From Trichobilharzia szidati (lineage: Eukaryota > Platyhelminthes > Trematoda > Strigeidida > Schistosomatidae): a DNA stretch of 64,000 nucleotides. A program made the translations under genes and the position numbers. Positions 22,839 through 33,895 of this stretch are shown here, piece after piece. Positions within the stretch are counted from its first letter, which is position 1. Every line of letters starts with the position of its first letter. Where the stretch lies: the NCBI GenBank assembly GCA_944472155.2, contig OX235279.1, positions 142,758,920 to 142,822,919 of the forward strand, written 5' to 3'. The notes under the pieces were generated by a model. It saw nothing but the letters and a program-made list of their open reading frames with translations. It did no database searches and was not told where the DNA came from.

Positions 22839-25720
22839 TTGCCCTATGACCAAACATTTGGAGACTGCTCATGTATACATTTGTATCCCATAATATCAAA
22901 TGCCTGCATTATTTCTAGGCGCTCTATCTTCAAATATTCTGTTTGTACACAATTACTGTTAACGCATGTGCTTTCAGTTATGCCTCAGTCAAATGATTAA
23001 TTATTGTAAAATAATATGCTAATTATGCTGTTGATTGACCAATGAACTGCTTTATTTCTTGTCTTCAGTCGATACTTTGTGATTGTTTTACTACTCTAAT
23101 AACTTTAGTCTGAGAATATATCTTGAATACTGTCGTCCTGCTTTATTCTGTATTATCTATCTTGTCCCATGCTATAAACCTCCACACACACATGTACGTG
23201 AGTTTATGTGGAAATGTAGACTTCTATTTTTCTTATTTCTTAGGTTGTTTCATTTGTGCATATTTACAATCCTTAATATTTCTTTTGCACATTACACGCT
23301 AACAGTGTATGTTTATTAATTGCATATTAAACCCCTGTATGTCGCGATGAATTTCGATTCTTGAAGTACTATTCTTTTCGGTCTTACCTTCCACTTGTGT
23401 TTCTTTATGTTTTGTCCACTTCTGAAACGTTTTGTGTGTAGATTTCCTACTCTCATTCACATTTTGATCTGTGCTTATTATTTATTGTGCACTGACACTT
23501 TGTATAAACATGCGAGTTTGCCTATGGGTTAACAATTATGGATGTACTCGTGATGAATTTACATCCTTTCTTGAAGTTTAATGTGACTCTTTGTGTAACT
23601 GGTCGGGAAGTAACGAAGTAAAGACAGTGTTTGTAAAATTTCGTTTCGTGTTACAGTCGTAAGTTAGCCATCGGTCTTTCAACGTCGTAGTTGACAGTCA
23701 ATGAGCTGAACTTCCTCCGTTTGGGGTTGGAAGGTATTGTGATGTGTTTGGCATTGGCTTCGCAACAGCGTCATAAAAGCATGCTGATTACGGACTACTT
23801 TTTAACTTCTCGAGTGTATTGCAGTCATATGTGGTTTCATTTGATTAAATCAGTCATAGTGGTGTTTGTTTCTTTTGTACATTTATGTTACTGTAAATTA
23901 TGTGCCAGTGACCTATTAAAATGAATGGTAGCAATACGTTGTTCTTATCAAAAGTATTTTCAGAAAACAATTGATTCGGAGAAGTTGAGCAACCTGATCC
24001 GTCCTTTAAGCGCTTGTGCATTTCTCTTGGTGACTAGCTTTAACAAGTAAAATATTCATCAGCAGTCGCATGTGGGTCACGGACCACTACATGTTAAGTC
24101 GGGATGCACAGTTTTCGGGGTAGACCGTTTCTAACCCCTCTCCCCTTAGAGCTGAGAGGTAGCATGTCTTCCTTATTGGTAGTCTGAAGGGGAGGACATG
24201 TTACACATCTGATCGCCCTCAGACCTCCAAAGCAGTGTAAACAAATTACACTGGTGCTTACTGTTGTCACGTGTGCTACAGCATATCCGATTACGAAACT
24301 AGCTTTCACATACCAATACCCTGACCAATCCTTAGCCTGTTCAAACCAGTAGTATCATGTCTTGTGTGTACAGCAATATCGAAGTATTCATAGACTGAAT
24401 GCTTATATCTGATCTCTTTATATAGTCCCGTGCACAATCGGTTGTATGATCCCCGAGGATTATAGAGTTTAGTAGAACAAATAGTAGGCATTGAAGTGGT
24501 ATGTTCACTGCTTATTGTGGCATTTCAGTGAATTTGTGTGGCTAGTGAGTGTCAATGTAATTCAGAGTTTCAGTTACTAGATTTGTGATGGCTACACATT
24601 TGATGCCCGTTAGGAATTTGTCCACAAATTCTGAAACCACCTTTTACCGAATTTCTAGTTTGTGTACCGAAAATCGATCGTCATGCGTATTGTATGATGT
24701 CACTAGTCTTTAATTTCTGAGACGCTAGGAGTTTCGAAATACTTGGGATATTGAAGTAAGTAGGATTTTGCTCATGGAATCTAAGTGAACACAACTCTGA
24801 AAGTGCTATGTAGTAAAGTATCTGAACTAACTTCTCACACCTCGAAAAAGGATGTGAATTTAAGCAAACTCGCATTGTAAATTTGTAGCATCATTATTGA
24901 AGGGAGAATAGGGATGATTCCCGAAAACTAGATGACAAAGAGTGGTAGCACTCGCTATACTTCCGATCCGGCAACTATCTTGATATGAGCAGTATTAGAA
25001 GACATGCTTCACCTTGCCAATGAGTGATTGGTGATCTGCCAGTCACGTACTAGTTTTGGTTGGCAATCATCCACCACTGTTCTCAATATATGAAATCTAA
25101 GCACCTGGTCGTGCGTCTTATGCACCATTGACCGAAGCGAATCATGCATTGGGATTGACAGCACATTAGTTACAACGAACTTTTAGTCTTTTTCGTTCAC
25201 TAAGTTTTTCTTATAGTTAGTATGCGCTCGAAATTGCAGCGAATGGCAAAGCTATTCGAAATTAACTGCTATGAAGGGCAGAATTTTCGTGAAACAAGTA
25301 CTTAACTGTTTTCTGAATTTGTAAGGGTATTTACACCAGTAGGTACATTGTAGCATTACGTTCTGTTTTTTTATCAACTGTGTATTTCATCAATCTTGAG
25401 AGCATGGGGTTTTCAAATGCATATGGATAAATACGCATTTAACTGGACAGAACTGTGAATCTCATTGGAAAAAATAACACCGAAAAGCATTCATCAGTGG
25501 TTATCTTTGTTGTCTTATTCAAGATTTGGATGTAATACTAACTAGTTCATTCAATTAATCACTAGAGTTTGTTGAACACACAGTTTAGTCTTGAAACACT
25601 GTCATCCAAACCATATGCAACACTTTGTATAGTGGAAAAGTTGGTCGTCGGTAGTGAGTACACAGGCTGTTGGTTTGGTGACATTTCTTCATGCGCTCAT
25701 ATCCAGATTATTATATTATT
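22839..25720. other. No recognisable gene
   Basis: This is AT-rich sequence with frames under 100 codons, none with recognisable domains. The stretch 24085-24330 is somewhat GC-richer, with a CCCCTCTCCCC block. It may be an old repeat, but I could not name it. Confidence 0.35.
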
Positions 25721-25724
25721 GTCA

Positions 25725-28240
25725 TTGTTTCCTTCAATTCCTAGAGGAACATAGGGCCTCAGCCACACGTCTCTATTGCATTTCGTTCTCTTCCAACAGA
25801 AATCAGACATCACCGGCGAAATCCTGATCCACCAAGTTCTTCGTGTGGGTCCATTTTATTCCTGTCTCCTCGTTATCCGCTGTCTGTTGCATTATCCAGT
25901 CCACCGCCATCAATCAGGAAAATCATTGGAGATAGTAGGCAGCCGGCCTTGTCTTACTCCCGTCTTAACTTTGAAGGGTTCCGTGGGTTTCCCGTTGTGG
26001 ATTACTTGGCGTGTAGCATTACCGCACAACTGTTGGATGAGGTGTATAATTATGGGCGCCACCCCGTGGTAGCGAAACAGTTTGCTAATCACCTCTCGAT
26101 GACTGACGTTGTCGAAGCCCTTTTCGAAGTCGGTGAAGTTGAGGTACATGTTTGACTGTCATTCTATGCTTTGTTCGGTGACGATTAGTATAGATGCAAT
26201 TTGATCAGCACATGATTTGCCTTTCCTGAATCCAGATTGTTCTGGTAAGTGGGCTGGTGGAGTTCTGTATCCAGTGCATCTTTCATTCTCACCAGGATGA
26301 GGCAACTTAGTATTTTACTTGACGTGGATGAGAGTATGACACCACGCCAGTTCATACAGAGTGAGTGAGTGAGGCATAAGTCAGCCTTGTTTGGTAGCTT
26401 GACAATGTAGTCAGGCTTTCTTCCAGTTGTCAGGCACTTCTCCTTCCTTCTTCTCCACACACCAGATGCAATGATGGCGTGAGTACATCTGCTGCAGTCT
26501 CCGGGTCCGTTTCCAGTGCCTCCGAGCTGGTTAGGTGGTGTGATATTGTCTGGTCCTGTTGCCTTCCCAGTCGGACTTCAGTAGCTTGATTGCATTGAAG
26601 ATTTCTGCTTCCGTTGAAGAATTGGACTCCACTGGCAGGCAGCTGAGTGCGTGCTGTTGTTGGTGGTGTCAGTATTTCTGGACGAGTTGCAGTTGGTGGT
26701 GGTGGTCGATTCAAGAGTCCTTCGAAGTGATCAACCCATTTTTTCACTTGTCTCTCCTCTTTCGTGGTAATCAGGTTCCCTTCGACATAATAATAATAAT
26801 ACTTTTTTCTTTTAAAAATAATAATTAGCTTTATTCCAGAAACAGTACTAGTGGTACAGTGTGGAATTTTCAGCACATCTTTCACAGGTTTCATCATCTG
26901 GGTTGATTTCTCCCCGGATAGCGAGCAGTCTTGTTATCTGATATAATGTTCTGAGGTCTTTTTCACCTGCAGCCTGTCTGTTCTGCTTCAGTGGTTAGCC
27001 ATTGTGTCGTAGAATTGTCTTTTGTCTCTCCTAGCACCTTTCTTGATGTCTTTCTCGATACAGTGCAATGTACATTGAATTCAGTTTCTGATTCCGTTGT
27101 TCGTCTTTTCACTGATTCACCTTCTCTTTCCCCATCCTTCTCTCCCCTCTTCTCCTCGATTAGCTTCCAGGTAGTTGTGTCCGTTAAGAGCCACATATCG
27201 TTTTTTCTATTCTTTCTTCTCTGAACAGTTGTACACGTTTCCTTGAATATCACTTTCAGAGATTTCCAATGTTCTTCCACACAGATCTCCTCAGTGATAT
27301 CACCTAGTGTCTCTGACGTTGCTCTGATCTGATCTGTATTGAAGTTATTCCTTGTGGTGTTTTCCTTCAGTTTCTGAGGTTGAACTTGAATTACAGTGGT
27401 CTGTCTGGTTGTTGTGAAGGCTTCCAACTTTACTTCGTAGACTCCTTCAACTGGATGAACGTCTGAGACCACATCTGCTCCCTTTCTCGACTATGTGTCC
27501 AGACGGCTGCGTCTCCACTTCTTTGAGCAGTATTGAGTTTGATATCTATCTGATTTGTGGTGTGTCCGTCAGGGGAAATCCATGTCGCTGACCTTGTGTA
27601 TATTCTTGTGCTTGTACACACTGTCCTGATCACCAAATCATTCAAAGCACAGAAGTCTGCGAAGAGCCCTCCGTTACCATTCATTTCTTCCGGTGAGAGC
27701 CTGGTGCGTTTTCTTCGGTTTGCATTCATATCGCCCATAAGGATTTCGTTGTTGCTTCTTCTCTTGTTCTACATTGTTTGTAAGATTGTGCGTAGCGTTG
27801 GATAGTTTTTAGGTTCCTTGCTTCCTTTTGAGTCGAATCTTGCTGTCATTATCCTGCGGGATAAAATCGGTTCCCACTGCATAAGTGTTTTCCCTGCCAT
27901 TGGCGACATCATAATAGCCACTCACTGCCCCAGTGTGCTGGTGGTTGTCGTCTGTGTAACCCGGCCGGATAAGATTACTGACTGTTCAGTTGACAACTCT
28001 GATGGTTTATATGCACTCCATTTGCTTTAGGATATTCTTAGCACTTCTCTACCATATCTTATCATTTCTTTGGCTACCTGAGCAGCCTTCTTAGCCTCAT
28101 GCAATGTGCGTATATTCTTCGTCCCTCTCTTATTCTCGCTTCTATCGAGAGAAGTCAAATCGACTGGCTGACTGGCTTCTTGAAGCCTTTCACCAGCTCG
28201 CTGTATCGTTTTGTCTCTCCGATTCCAGCGAAGAATAATT
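25725..28240 (-). mobile_element. RTE-like LINE, minus strand, decayed
   Basis: Read from about 28240 leftward, it shows IRTLHEAKKAAQVAKEM (start of the endonuclease), then GDMNANRRKRT and DFCALNDLVI (endonuclease core). Next are the Pro-rich LLNRPPPPTATRPEILTP linker, an RT fingers block (SSTSSKILSCLILVRMKDAL), motif A NFTDFEKGFDNVSHRE and motif B TGVRQG. Motif C is damaged (DFAGD), and an internal deletion near 25795 joins it to the 3' end, which has the family's GGAACATAGGGC block. Many frameshifts make it inactive. An 86-bp LINE stub interrupts it at 26789-26874. Confidence 0.82.
26789..26874 (-). mobile_element. 86-bp 5'-truncated LINE copy in the RTE
   Basis: On the minus strand this is the terminal CTGAAAATTCCACACTG to AATAAAG stretch plus a (ATT)n-like tail, matching the 3' end of the CR1-like LINE at 61845-61908. 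It is flanked by ACAT on both sides (26785-26788 and 26875-26878) and splits a stretch that is continuous in the related RTE at 63.2 kb. Confidence 0.75.
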
Positions 28241-28309
28241 TTGTATTTTGAATTTTTCATATTTTTCTTGTGCGTTGAAGTTTCTGTGGCAGTTCGATTG
28301 GTTCTGTAG

Positions 28310-30080
28310 TGTAAAGTCGCTATCCCTACACCCACCCACCGAAGCGGAGGTCCGTAAGGAACTCCAAGTGTTAAAACGCCATAAGGCGCCCGGCCCAGAC
28401 AATTTACCCCCGTCTCTTTTTAAAGATGGTGGCGAGACTCTTACAATGGCTCTAACTGGGTTGTTCAGGAAGGTATGAGAAACTGAGAGTGTACCATCAA
28501 TGTGGAACGAGGCCATCTTCGTCCCTATCTTTAAAAAGGGTTGGCGTAACTCATGTGACAATCATAGGGGTATCAGTCTGCTACCAGTCGCGTCTAAATT
28601 ATTGGCTTCTGTCTTGCTTCGCAGGCTGTGCAAAATGCGTAAAGGATTGATTCGCGAAAAGCAGGCTGGGTTTCGTTCAGGTCGTGGATGCATTGATCTT
28701 GTGTTTACCCTTCGTCAGTTGTTGGAACACAGCCACACGTATTGCAGGCCAACGATCGTTGTGTTTCTTGATATTAGGGCTGCCTTCGATTCGTCGGACA
28801 GAACTGTGCTCTGGAACTGTCTGTTAGAGAGAGGTGTACCTGAGAAATTTGTTAACATCTTGAAAGCCCTATACAGAAACACCTCAGGTAGAGTGAGGGC
28901 ATGCAACCAACTATCATCACTGTTCCCAACCAACAGTGGGGTTAGACAGGGTTGCCCAATCTCTCCATTTCTCTTTAACTTTACCATCGATGACATTCTG
29001 GAGTCAGCTCTGAAGGATGTGCGTGAAGGTGGTGTAGATCTGCTACCTGGAGATAGACTTTTCGACCTCGAGTATGTAGACGATATCATCTTACTGTGCG
29101 ATAGCATGCAGGCTGCCCAAATCGCACTTAATCAGTTGGCGATCAGTGTCTGTAAGTATGATATGTGCTTTGCACCGTCTAAGTGCAAAGTACTGTTACA
29201 AGATTGGCAGGAGCCTGTACCTGCACTCACTCTTGCGGGTGAACCGCTTGAAGTTGTTGATAAGTTTGTGTACCTGGGTAGTTGTGTGAGTGTTGGCGGA
29301 CGGGTGACGGATGAGATTTCCAACCGTATAATGAAGACTAGGGTGGCATACATCAACTTGTGCCACCTCTGGCGCCGTCGCGACGTTAGCCTGGCTGTCA
29401 AAAGTCGGGTATACAATGCTTCGGTGCGGGCTGTCTTGCTCTACGCCTGTGAAACCTGGCCTCTCCGAGCTGAAGATGTGCGGCGGCTCTGTGTGTTCGA
29501 TAATCGTTGTCTCCGCAGCATTGCTTGCGTTCGATGGCATCATCGCGTGAGTAATTCTGAGGGTCGGCTGCGTGTGTGAACATAGTGGAGATCACCATTC
29601 ATTGAGTGTCGTCATCTGGAAACACCAGCTCCGGTGGCTTGGACATGTGCTGCGAATGTCATCCCATAGGCTTTCATACAGGTCTCTGTTCGCTAGCCCT
29701 GGGACGGGATGGAAAAGTTGGAGGGGTGGTCAGTCCATGACGTGGCGTCGTGGGATGAAGGATATTTGTGCTAGATTAGCATCGGTTGGTGTGTCACGAC
29801 TCCCTGGTTGGGGTCCGTGAGATAGCTCGAAACGTTATCGGATATGGCCAAGAATCGTAATCAATGGCAAACGTGCTGCAATTTCCTTCTTTCTTCCCTT
29901 CCTGATGATAGTTAACGAATACTGTTTGAACTTGTTAAACATGACTTTTCCTTCTTGATGAAGTTCTTTATCCGTTTTCTACCTATATTTTTACTTTTAA
30001 TCATTATTATTGTGTGGCGCATCTTTCTTGGTGCCATATTGTACCAAGTTTTTCTGCGTTTAAATAAATAAAATAATAAA
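28310..30080 (+). mobile_element. LINE with long open RT frame, 5'-truncated
   Basis: The copy starts inside the linker before RT (PLHPPTEAEVRKELQVLKRH) and runs to an A-rich 3' end (AATAAATAAAATAATAAATAA). The RT frame is interrupted by one in-frame TGA at 28476-28478, then open for 359 codons, then shifted near 29570. After that the conserved QLRWLGHVLRMSSH block continues in another frame. It abuts the 5' end of the minus-strand RTE, so the two are tail-to-head neighbours in opposite orientation. The end of the coding part is near 29820. Confidence 0.85.
28500..29579 (+). pseudogene. Non-LTR retrotransposon reverse transcriptase fragment
   Basis: This 359-codon frame would copy element RNA into DNA at a nicked target. 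RT fingers: NHRGISLLPVASKLL and QAGFRSGRGCIDLVF. Motif A: VVFLDIRAAFDSSD, with the first catalytic Asp. Motif B: SGVRQGCPISPFLFN. Motif C: LEYVDDIILL with the Asp pair intact (YVDD in place of the usual YADD of the family). The thumb block DKFVYLGSCVS and the C-terminal ACETWPLRAEDVRRL follow. It lacks the endonuclease because of 5' truncation, has a stop upstream and ends in a frameshift, so it is a dead but recent copy. Confidence 0.88.
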
Positions 30081-30084
30081 TAAT

Positions 30085-30165
30085 AAACTAAGCCCAACCC
30101 TTCCTCTTTACCGGGGCTTGCGACCGGCGAGAAAACTAGTGAGTTAGTAAACTGCGTGAGGTTCT
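30085..30165 (-). repeat. RTE 5' untranslated fragment
   Basis: The reverse complement reads GGTCGCAAGCCCCGGTAAAG, matching GGTCCCAAGCCCGGGTAAGA at about 48994-49013 near the start of the plus-strand RTE. The flanking ACTAG-rich palindromic stretch is also shared. Only this piece of an RTE 5' end is present. Confidence 0.6.
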
Positions 30166-30950
30166 GATTCTTATACATTACCAAATATATCTTAGTTAAC
30201 TCAGTCAGTAGTTTATCACTGCCATCCTCCTTAAGCACCTATTGAATGATAACATCAGTTCCACTGCGTTACCTGGTTTTTTGATTAGACACATCTTTTG
30301 CAAACTCTGTATCACAATCAGGAAGGTGTTGGTTCTTGGGAAAATTTAGCGTGATTGTAGGTGATTTGAATTGAACCTCAGTTTTGAAAAGTAGTTTGTA
30401 ATATAGATGCATTTGTTATTATCACCGGTAAGCCATAGTATTCTTCTAGTCACTCAGGCTGATGATCATTTCATGCTATGTTAATGAAAACATGTTCGTC
30501 TAGATGTTTTATTAATCTGGCTTGAAGTTTTAGTAATAATGGTAAGAAAAACTTTGCTACTCCATAAGCATTCACTAAATTTCATTTAAAAGATTGATGA
30601 ATGAACAATTTCTCAGTTAATACTTCGACTGGACCCTTCGATTCGTTGTTAGCTGTTATCTTTTTTAAAGTAATTGATTATATAAATCGCATTATTTCAA
30701 AACACTGCTTTTCAAAGCTACGCCATGCTTTCTCTTCTGTATAGCTTGTGTTTGCAATAATAATGTATATGCACTTCATAACAACTCTAAGCTGCCACAG
30801 TCAACTGTTCCAGAAATAAAATATTATTATTATTATTATAACCAGGCACACATATTTTTTGGCGAATAAGTTTTCTGACCTTGTTGTTTTCACTACATTT
30901 TCATGTTACGATTGAATGCAGTTAGTTATGGGTTCTATTTGATGGTGAAG
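30166..30950. other. No recognisable gene
   Basis: This is AT-rich sequence with an (ATT)n stretch at about 30824-30840 preceded by CCAGAAATAAAATATT, possibly another LINE 3' end. Nothing else is recognised. Confidence 0.35.
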
Positions 30951-30954
30951 CGTA

Positions 30955-31998
30955 GTGTTGTTGTTTAGCCAGCGCCTGACTAGTGTTTACTGAAACCCAC
31001 CTGTTCTGAGCCAAATCGTCCATCTAGGACATGTCGTAGTCTTTCTAGGATGATGCAGTTAAATATTTTACTTGAGGCAAACAGGAGCATGATGTGTTGA
31101 GTCAGTTCTTGAATAGATTTCAGTCACTCTTTGTCACTTTGACAAGGTATCCAAATGGCATCATACTATGTATACCTATTCTATTTAAGTAAGTGTCAAG
31201 GCTGTAATCATTATGTGTATGAACTGAAATGTTACAACAAAATTACGTTTTTTATTTTTGTTTGCCGACAATGTGTCTATAAACTGTGAAGTACGTATTA
31301 TTATATGTATGTGAGACAATGTTACTTGTTTATTAGATCAACTTAATCAATATTCAAAATTGTGATTATTGTTCGTTGCGATTGGTAGACTGGGCTTCAG
31401 CACAACATCGCTACTTCACTCTGTTATCTGCAGTCTTTTCGGCTGGTTGTACTATTGACCATAAGCTTTCACTTTCTCCTGCTTATCACCGTCAGACACC
31501 CAATTCGTCGTTTCCCATTCTTGGTTGGTTCGCTGCCCACCAGAGTTCTTCCTTGTTTGGTCATCCTCTGACCAGCCATCTGATCCTCAGTTTGTGGTAG
31601 CTCTTCTTGATGTTTGTCCTGCTTCCTCAATCCGATTCTAGTTGTCTTTGACATAATCATCCGTGCCGCCGCCTCTAGTTGAAAGGATGTTGACACGGTT
31701 AAGGTTAATGAAACAGGTGGCTTCTTTTGCATTCTTCCCGTTGATGATTTCTGGGGCTTGTCGCTACCGCTGGTTTAGTATCTTCATTACCTCTCACTTA
31801 TTTATGTTCTGAAGTCCTGTCAAAATTTCTGTTTTTATCGGAAAGCAAATGCTCATCGGTAGCTCTGTCTCTGGTGCTGCTGGCATTCTTGGACGTGTTC
31901 TAGATGCTAGTCTCTTGAAGAGTCCTTTGAATTGGATGGTGCTGCGTTTCTTGTATTCTGCCTCTTTGATAACTCAGTTTCATTGACTACCTTCAAGT
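30955..31998 (-). mobile_element. Decayed RTE pieces, minus strand, split by PLE-A
   Basis: The minus strand shows the RT fingers region near 31.0-31.15 kb, the post-palm block near 31.6-31.75 kb (homologous to 55.6-55.75 kb), and the linker next to motif SLKRLASRT near 31.9 kb. The pieces are out of the usual order, so more than one RTE copy is probably mixed here. The same RTE resumes at 33718-33812 on the other side of a Penelope-like insertion. Confidence 0.55.
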
Positions 31999-32433
31999 AG
32001 ATTGATTTGTTACATTTATTCCCCTTAATGGATTTGAATAAAGCAAGAACTACAGTTTTCGCAGAATAAAGTGGTACCATCTTTCATTTCTTTGCCTTCT
32101 CATCATCTGCTTACAGGCCAAAGACATTATTTAATATATCTACAAAAATAATTTTAACATACTTGCACAGAGTTCATTTTAAACAAAAATCAATCAATCG
32201 ATCAATATATGCATACAGTAATAATATATATATATATACATATATGTACATATGCAATATTAAACACTATTCCGAACAACAATAATAATCATACACAATG
32301 GATATTTTTCAGCATTACGCATTCAGATGAAAGAGGGATGAAAATATCCAGTTACCAGGTTGGCAAAGAAAGACTGATAACTGTTTCTTTCTGAATGCAC
32401 AAATCAGGTTACAGGCGCTGGATGGAAATTGTT

Positions 32434-32781
32434 TCAGCAGAATTGAGCTCTTTTGCCTACTGATAATTTTGAATGACTTTTCGATGTCCACCTCATGTCA
32501 AGGAGATGCCTGGCAATGGCGCTGTTTAGAGCATTTGTTCCCCTTGGACATAAGCTTTTCGGTACATGTTGAGAAAATCGTAGATATGCCCTTCTTTCTG
32601 TTCTTCCAATGTAACTACTCCCGCAGATACATGCAAATTTGTATATACAGTTGGAGTTAACATGAGAAGGATATCTATCGATTTTTGATTGCACCAAAGA
32701 GCGAGCTGTTCGATAGCCGGGAAAGAGCTTAGCTGCAGGATAGGCTATGGCTAGTGACGTAGTCAGCCTTCTGTTGATCAT
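32434..32781 (-). pseudogene. PLE-A GIY-YIG endonuclease fragment
   Basis: The minus-strand frame reads VNSNCIYKFACICGSSYIGR then TERRAYLRFSQHVPKSL. This matches the PLE-type GIY-YIG nuclease, with the first IY, a Cys pair, the YIG turn and the downstream Arg. In PLEs this domain nicks target DNA for retrotransposition. It is separated from the RT frame by about 200 bp of frame-shifted linker, so no full protein is possible. Confidence 0.82.
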
Positions 32782-32994
32782 CGCTGCAGTGTTTTACCTT
32801 TATAATCAAGTTGAAAGTAGATTGGCTTTTTTTTACTGTGATTTGTTTTACATTTGTGACTTCAGACCTTCCATACTTGTTAATGAACCTTTGAGAGTAC
32901 CCATTGCTCTTCAATGTCTTTTCTAGAAACTCAAATTCTTCCTCTAATTTCTCTATAGAGCATATTCTCCTCTCTGTATAGTACAGAGTCTTGA

Positions 32995-33405
32995 CTAGAA
33001 CACGTTTAAAGCTATTTGGACAAAAGCTATTAAAATGTAAGTATTGTCCTTTCGATAAATTGACTTTTGAAGACTACCGTCTTCTAGGCGTTCCATGGCG
33101 ATGTCGAGGAAGTGGAACTTCCTTTCACTTTCATTTTCCATAGTGAACTCAATATTGATGTGTGCATTATTGAATAATCTTAATAAGTGTGAAGCATGAC
33201 TTTCCTTTTTGCACACTATAAATGTGTCATCAATATATCGACAGTACGAAGTTGTTTCGTCTATTGCATGATTCAACTTTGTTCTTTCCAGGCTGGACAT
33301 GAATATATCTGCTAAAACAGGGCTAAGTGGACTGCCCATAGCTACACCATCTATTTGGCGGTAAAGAGTGTTGTCAAATTGGAATTGCACATCCATGGTA
33401 CACAT
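32995..33405 (-). pseudogene. PLE-A reverse transcriptase fragment
   Basis: The frame carries FQFDNTLYRQIDGVAMGSPL (PLE motif 4 region), then LADIFMSSLE, and the catalytic block CRYIDDTFIV with both active-site aspartates. FHFLDIAMERLEDGSLQKSI follows (the LD-D-S block of the thumb). PLE RTs are related to telomerase RT and prime from DNA ends. The frame lacks the N-terminal part and ends where a frameshift leads into the linker (ADYVTSHSLSCS region at 32729-32914). Confidence 0.85.
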
Positions 33406-33717
33406 TAACAGTAGGCGTTTGAATTCCGACTCTGGCAGTGGGAGAAGATCAGATTGCTGTCAAAGTTTAATATTGCATGTATATATATATATATATGTAT
33501 ATAATAATAATTATTATTATTAGTGTATGCGTATATTGATCGATTGATTGATTTTTGTTTAAAATGAACTCTGTGCAAGTATGTTGAAATTTTTTTTGAA
33601 GATATATTTAATAATTTCTTTAGCCTGTAAGCAGCTGACGAGAAGGCAACGAAATAAAAGATGGTACCACTTTATTCTGCCAAAACTGTAGTTCTTGCTT
33701 TGTTCAGATTGATTTGT

Positions 33718-33820
33718 GCTGAACGTTTCCCGTATAGCGATGTGGTTATTCGACATAGTGTTTTGAGGTCTATCTTGCCTGCAGCCTGTTCCACTTTAGT
33801 TGCTGGTGTTTCGTGCAATA
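33718..33820 (-). mobile_element. RTE remnant, right flank of PLE-A
   Basis: CCCGTATAGCG and TGCCTGCAGCCTGTTCC align with CCCGGATAGCG and CACCTGCAGCCTGTC in the RTE at about 63272-63340. This continues the RTE of 30955-31998 past the PLE insertion. Confidence 0.65.
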
Positions 33821-33887
33821 ATAGTAATGATGATTTGCTTTATTCCAAAACAGTATTTATGATACAGTGTGGAATTCTCAGCATTCG
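33821..33887 (-). mobile_element. 67-bp 5'-truncated LINE copy
   Basis: This is the same LINE 3' end as at 26789-26874, in the same orientation (minus-strand GAGAATTCCACACTG to AATAAAG). It is flanked by perfect 8-bp duplications GTGCAATA at 33813-33820 and 33888-33895. Confidence 0.75.
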
Positions 33888-33895
33888 GTGCAATA

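Larger units (their letters stand above)
32011..33705 (-). mobile_element. Penelope-like element PLE-A with inverted termini
   Basis: This 1,695-bp insertion is flanked by a perfect 12-bp duplication AGATTGATTTGT (31999-32010 and 33706-33717). Its ends are long inverted repeats: about 32025-32215 is the reverse complement of about 33525-33705, sharing for example CATACTTGCACAGAGTTC. The inside reads on the minus strand as a PLE reverse transcriptase and a GIY-YIG endonuclease. PLEs are known for variable duplications and inverted terminal repeats, so the structure fits. The coding part is broken by frameshifts. Confidence 0.88.

Noticed and set aside
26559..27224. Plus-strand frames within the RTE
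   Set aside because: They are antisense shadows of the minus-strand RTE linker and endonuclease.
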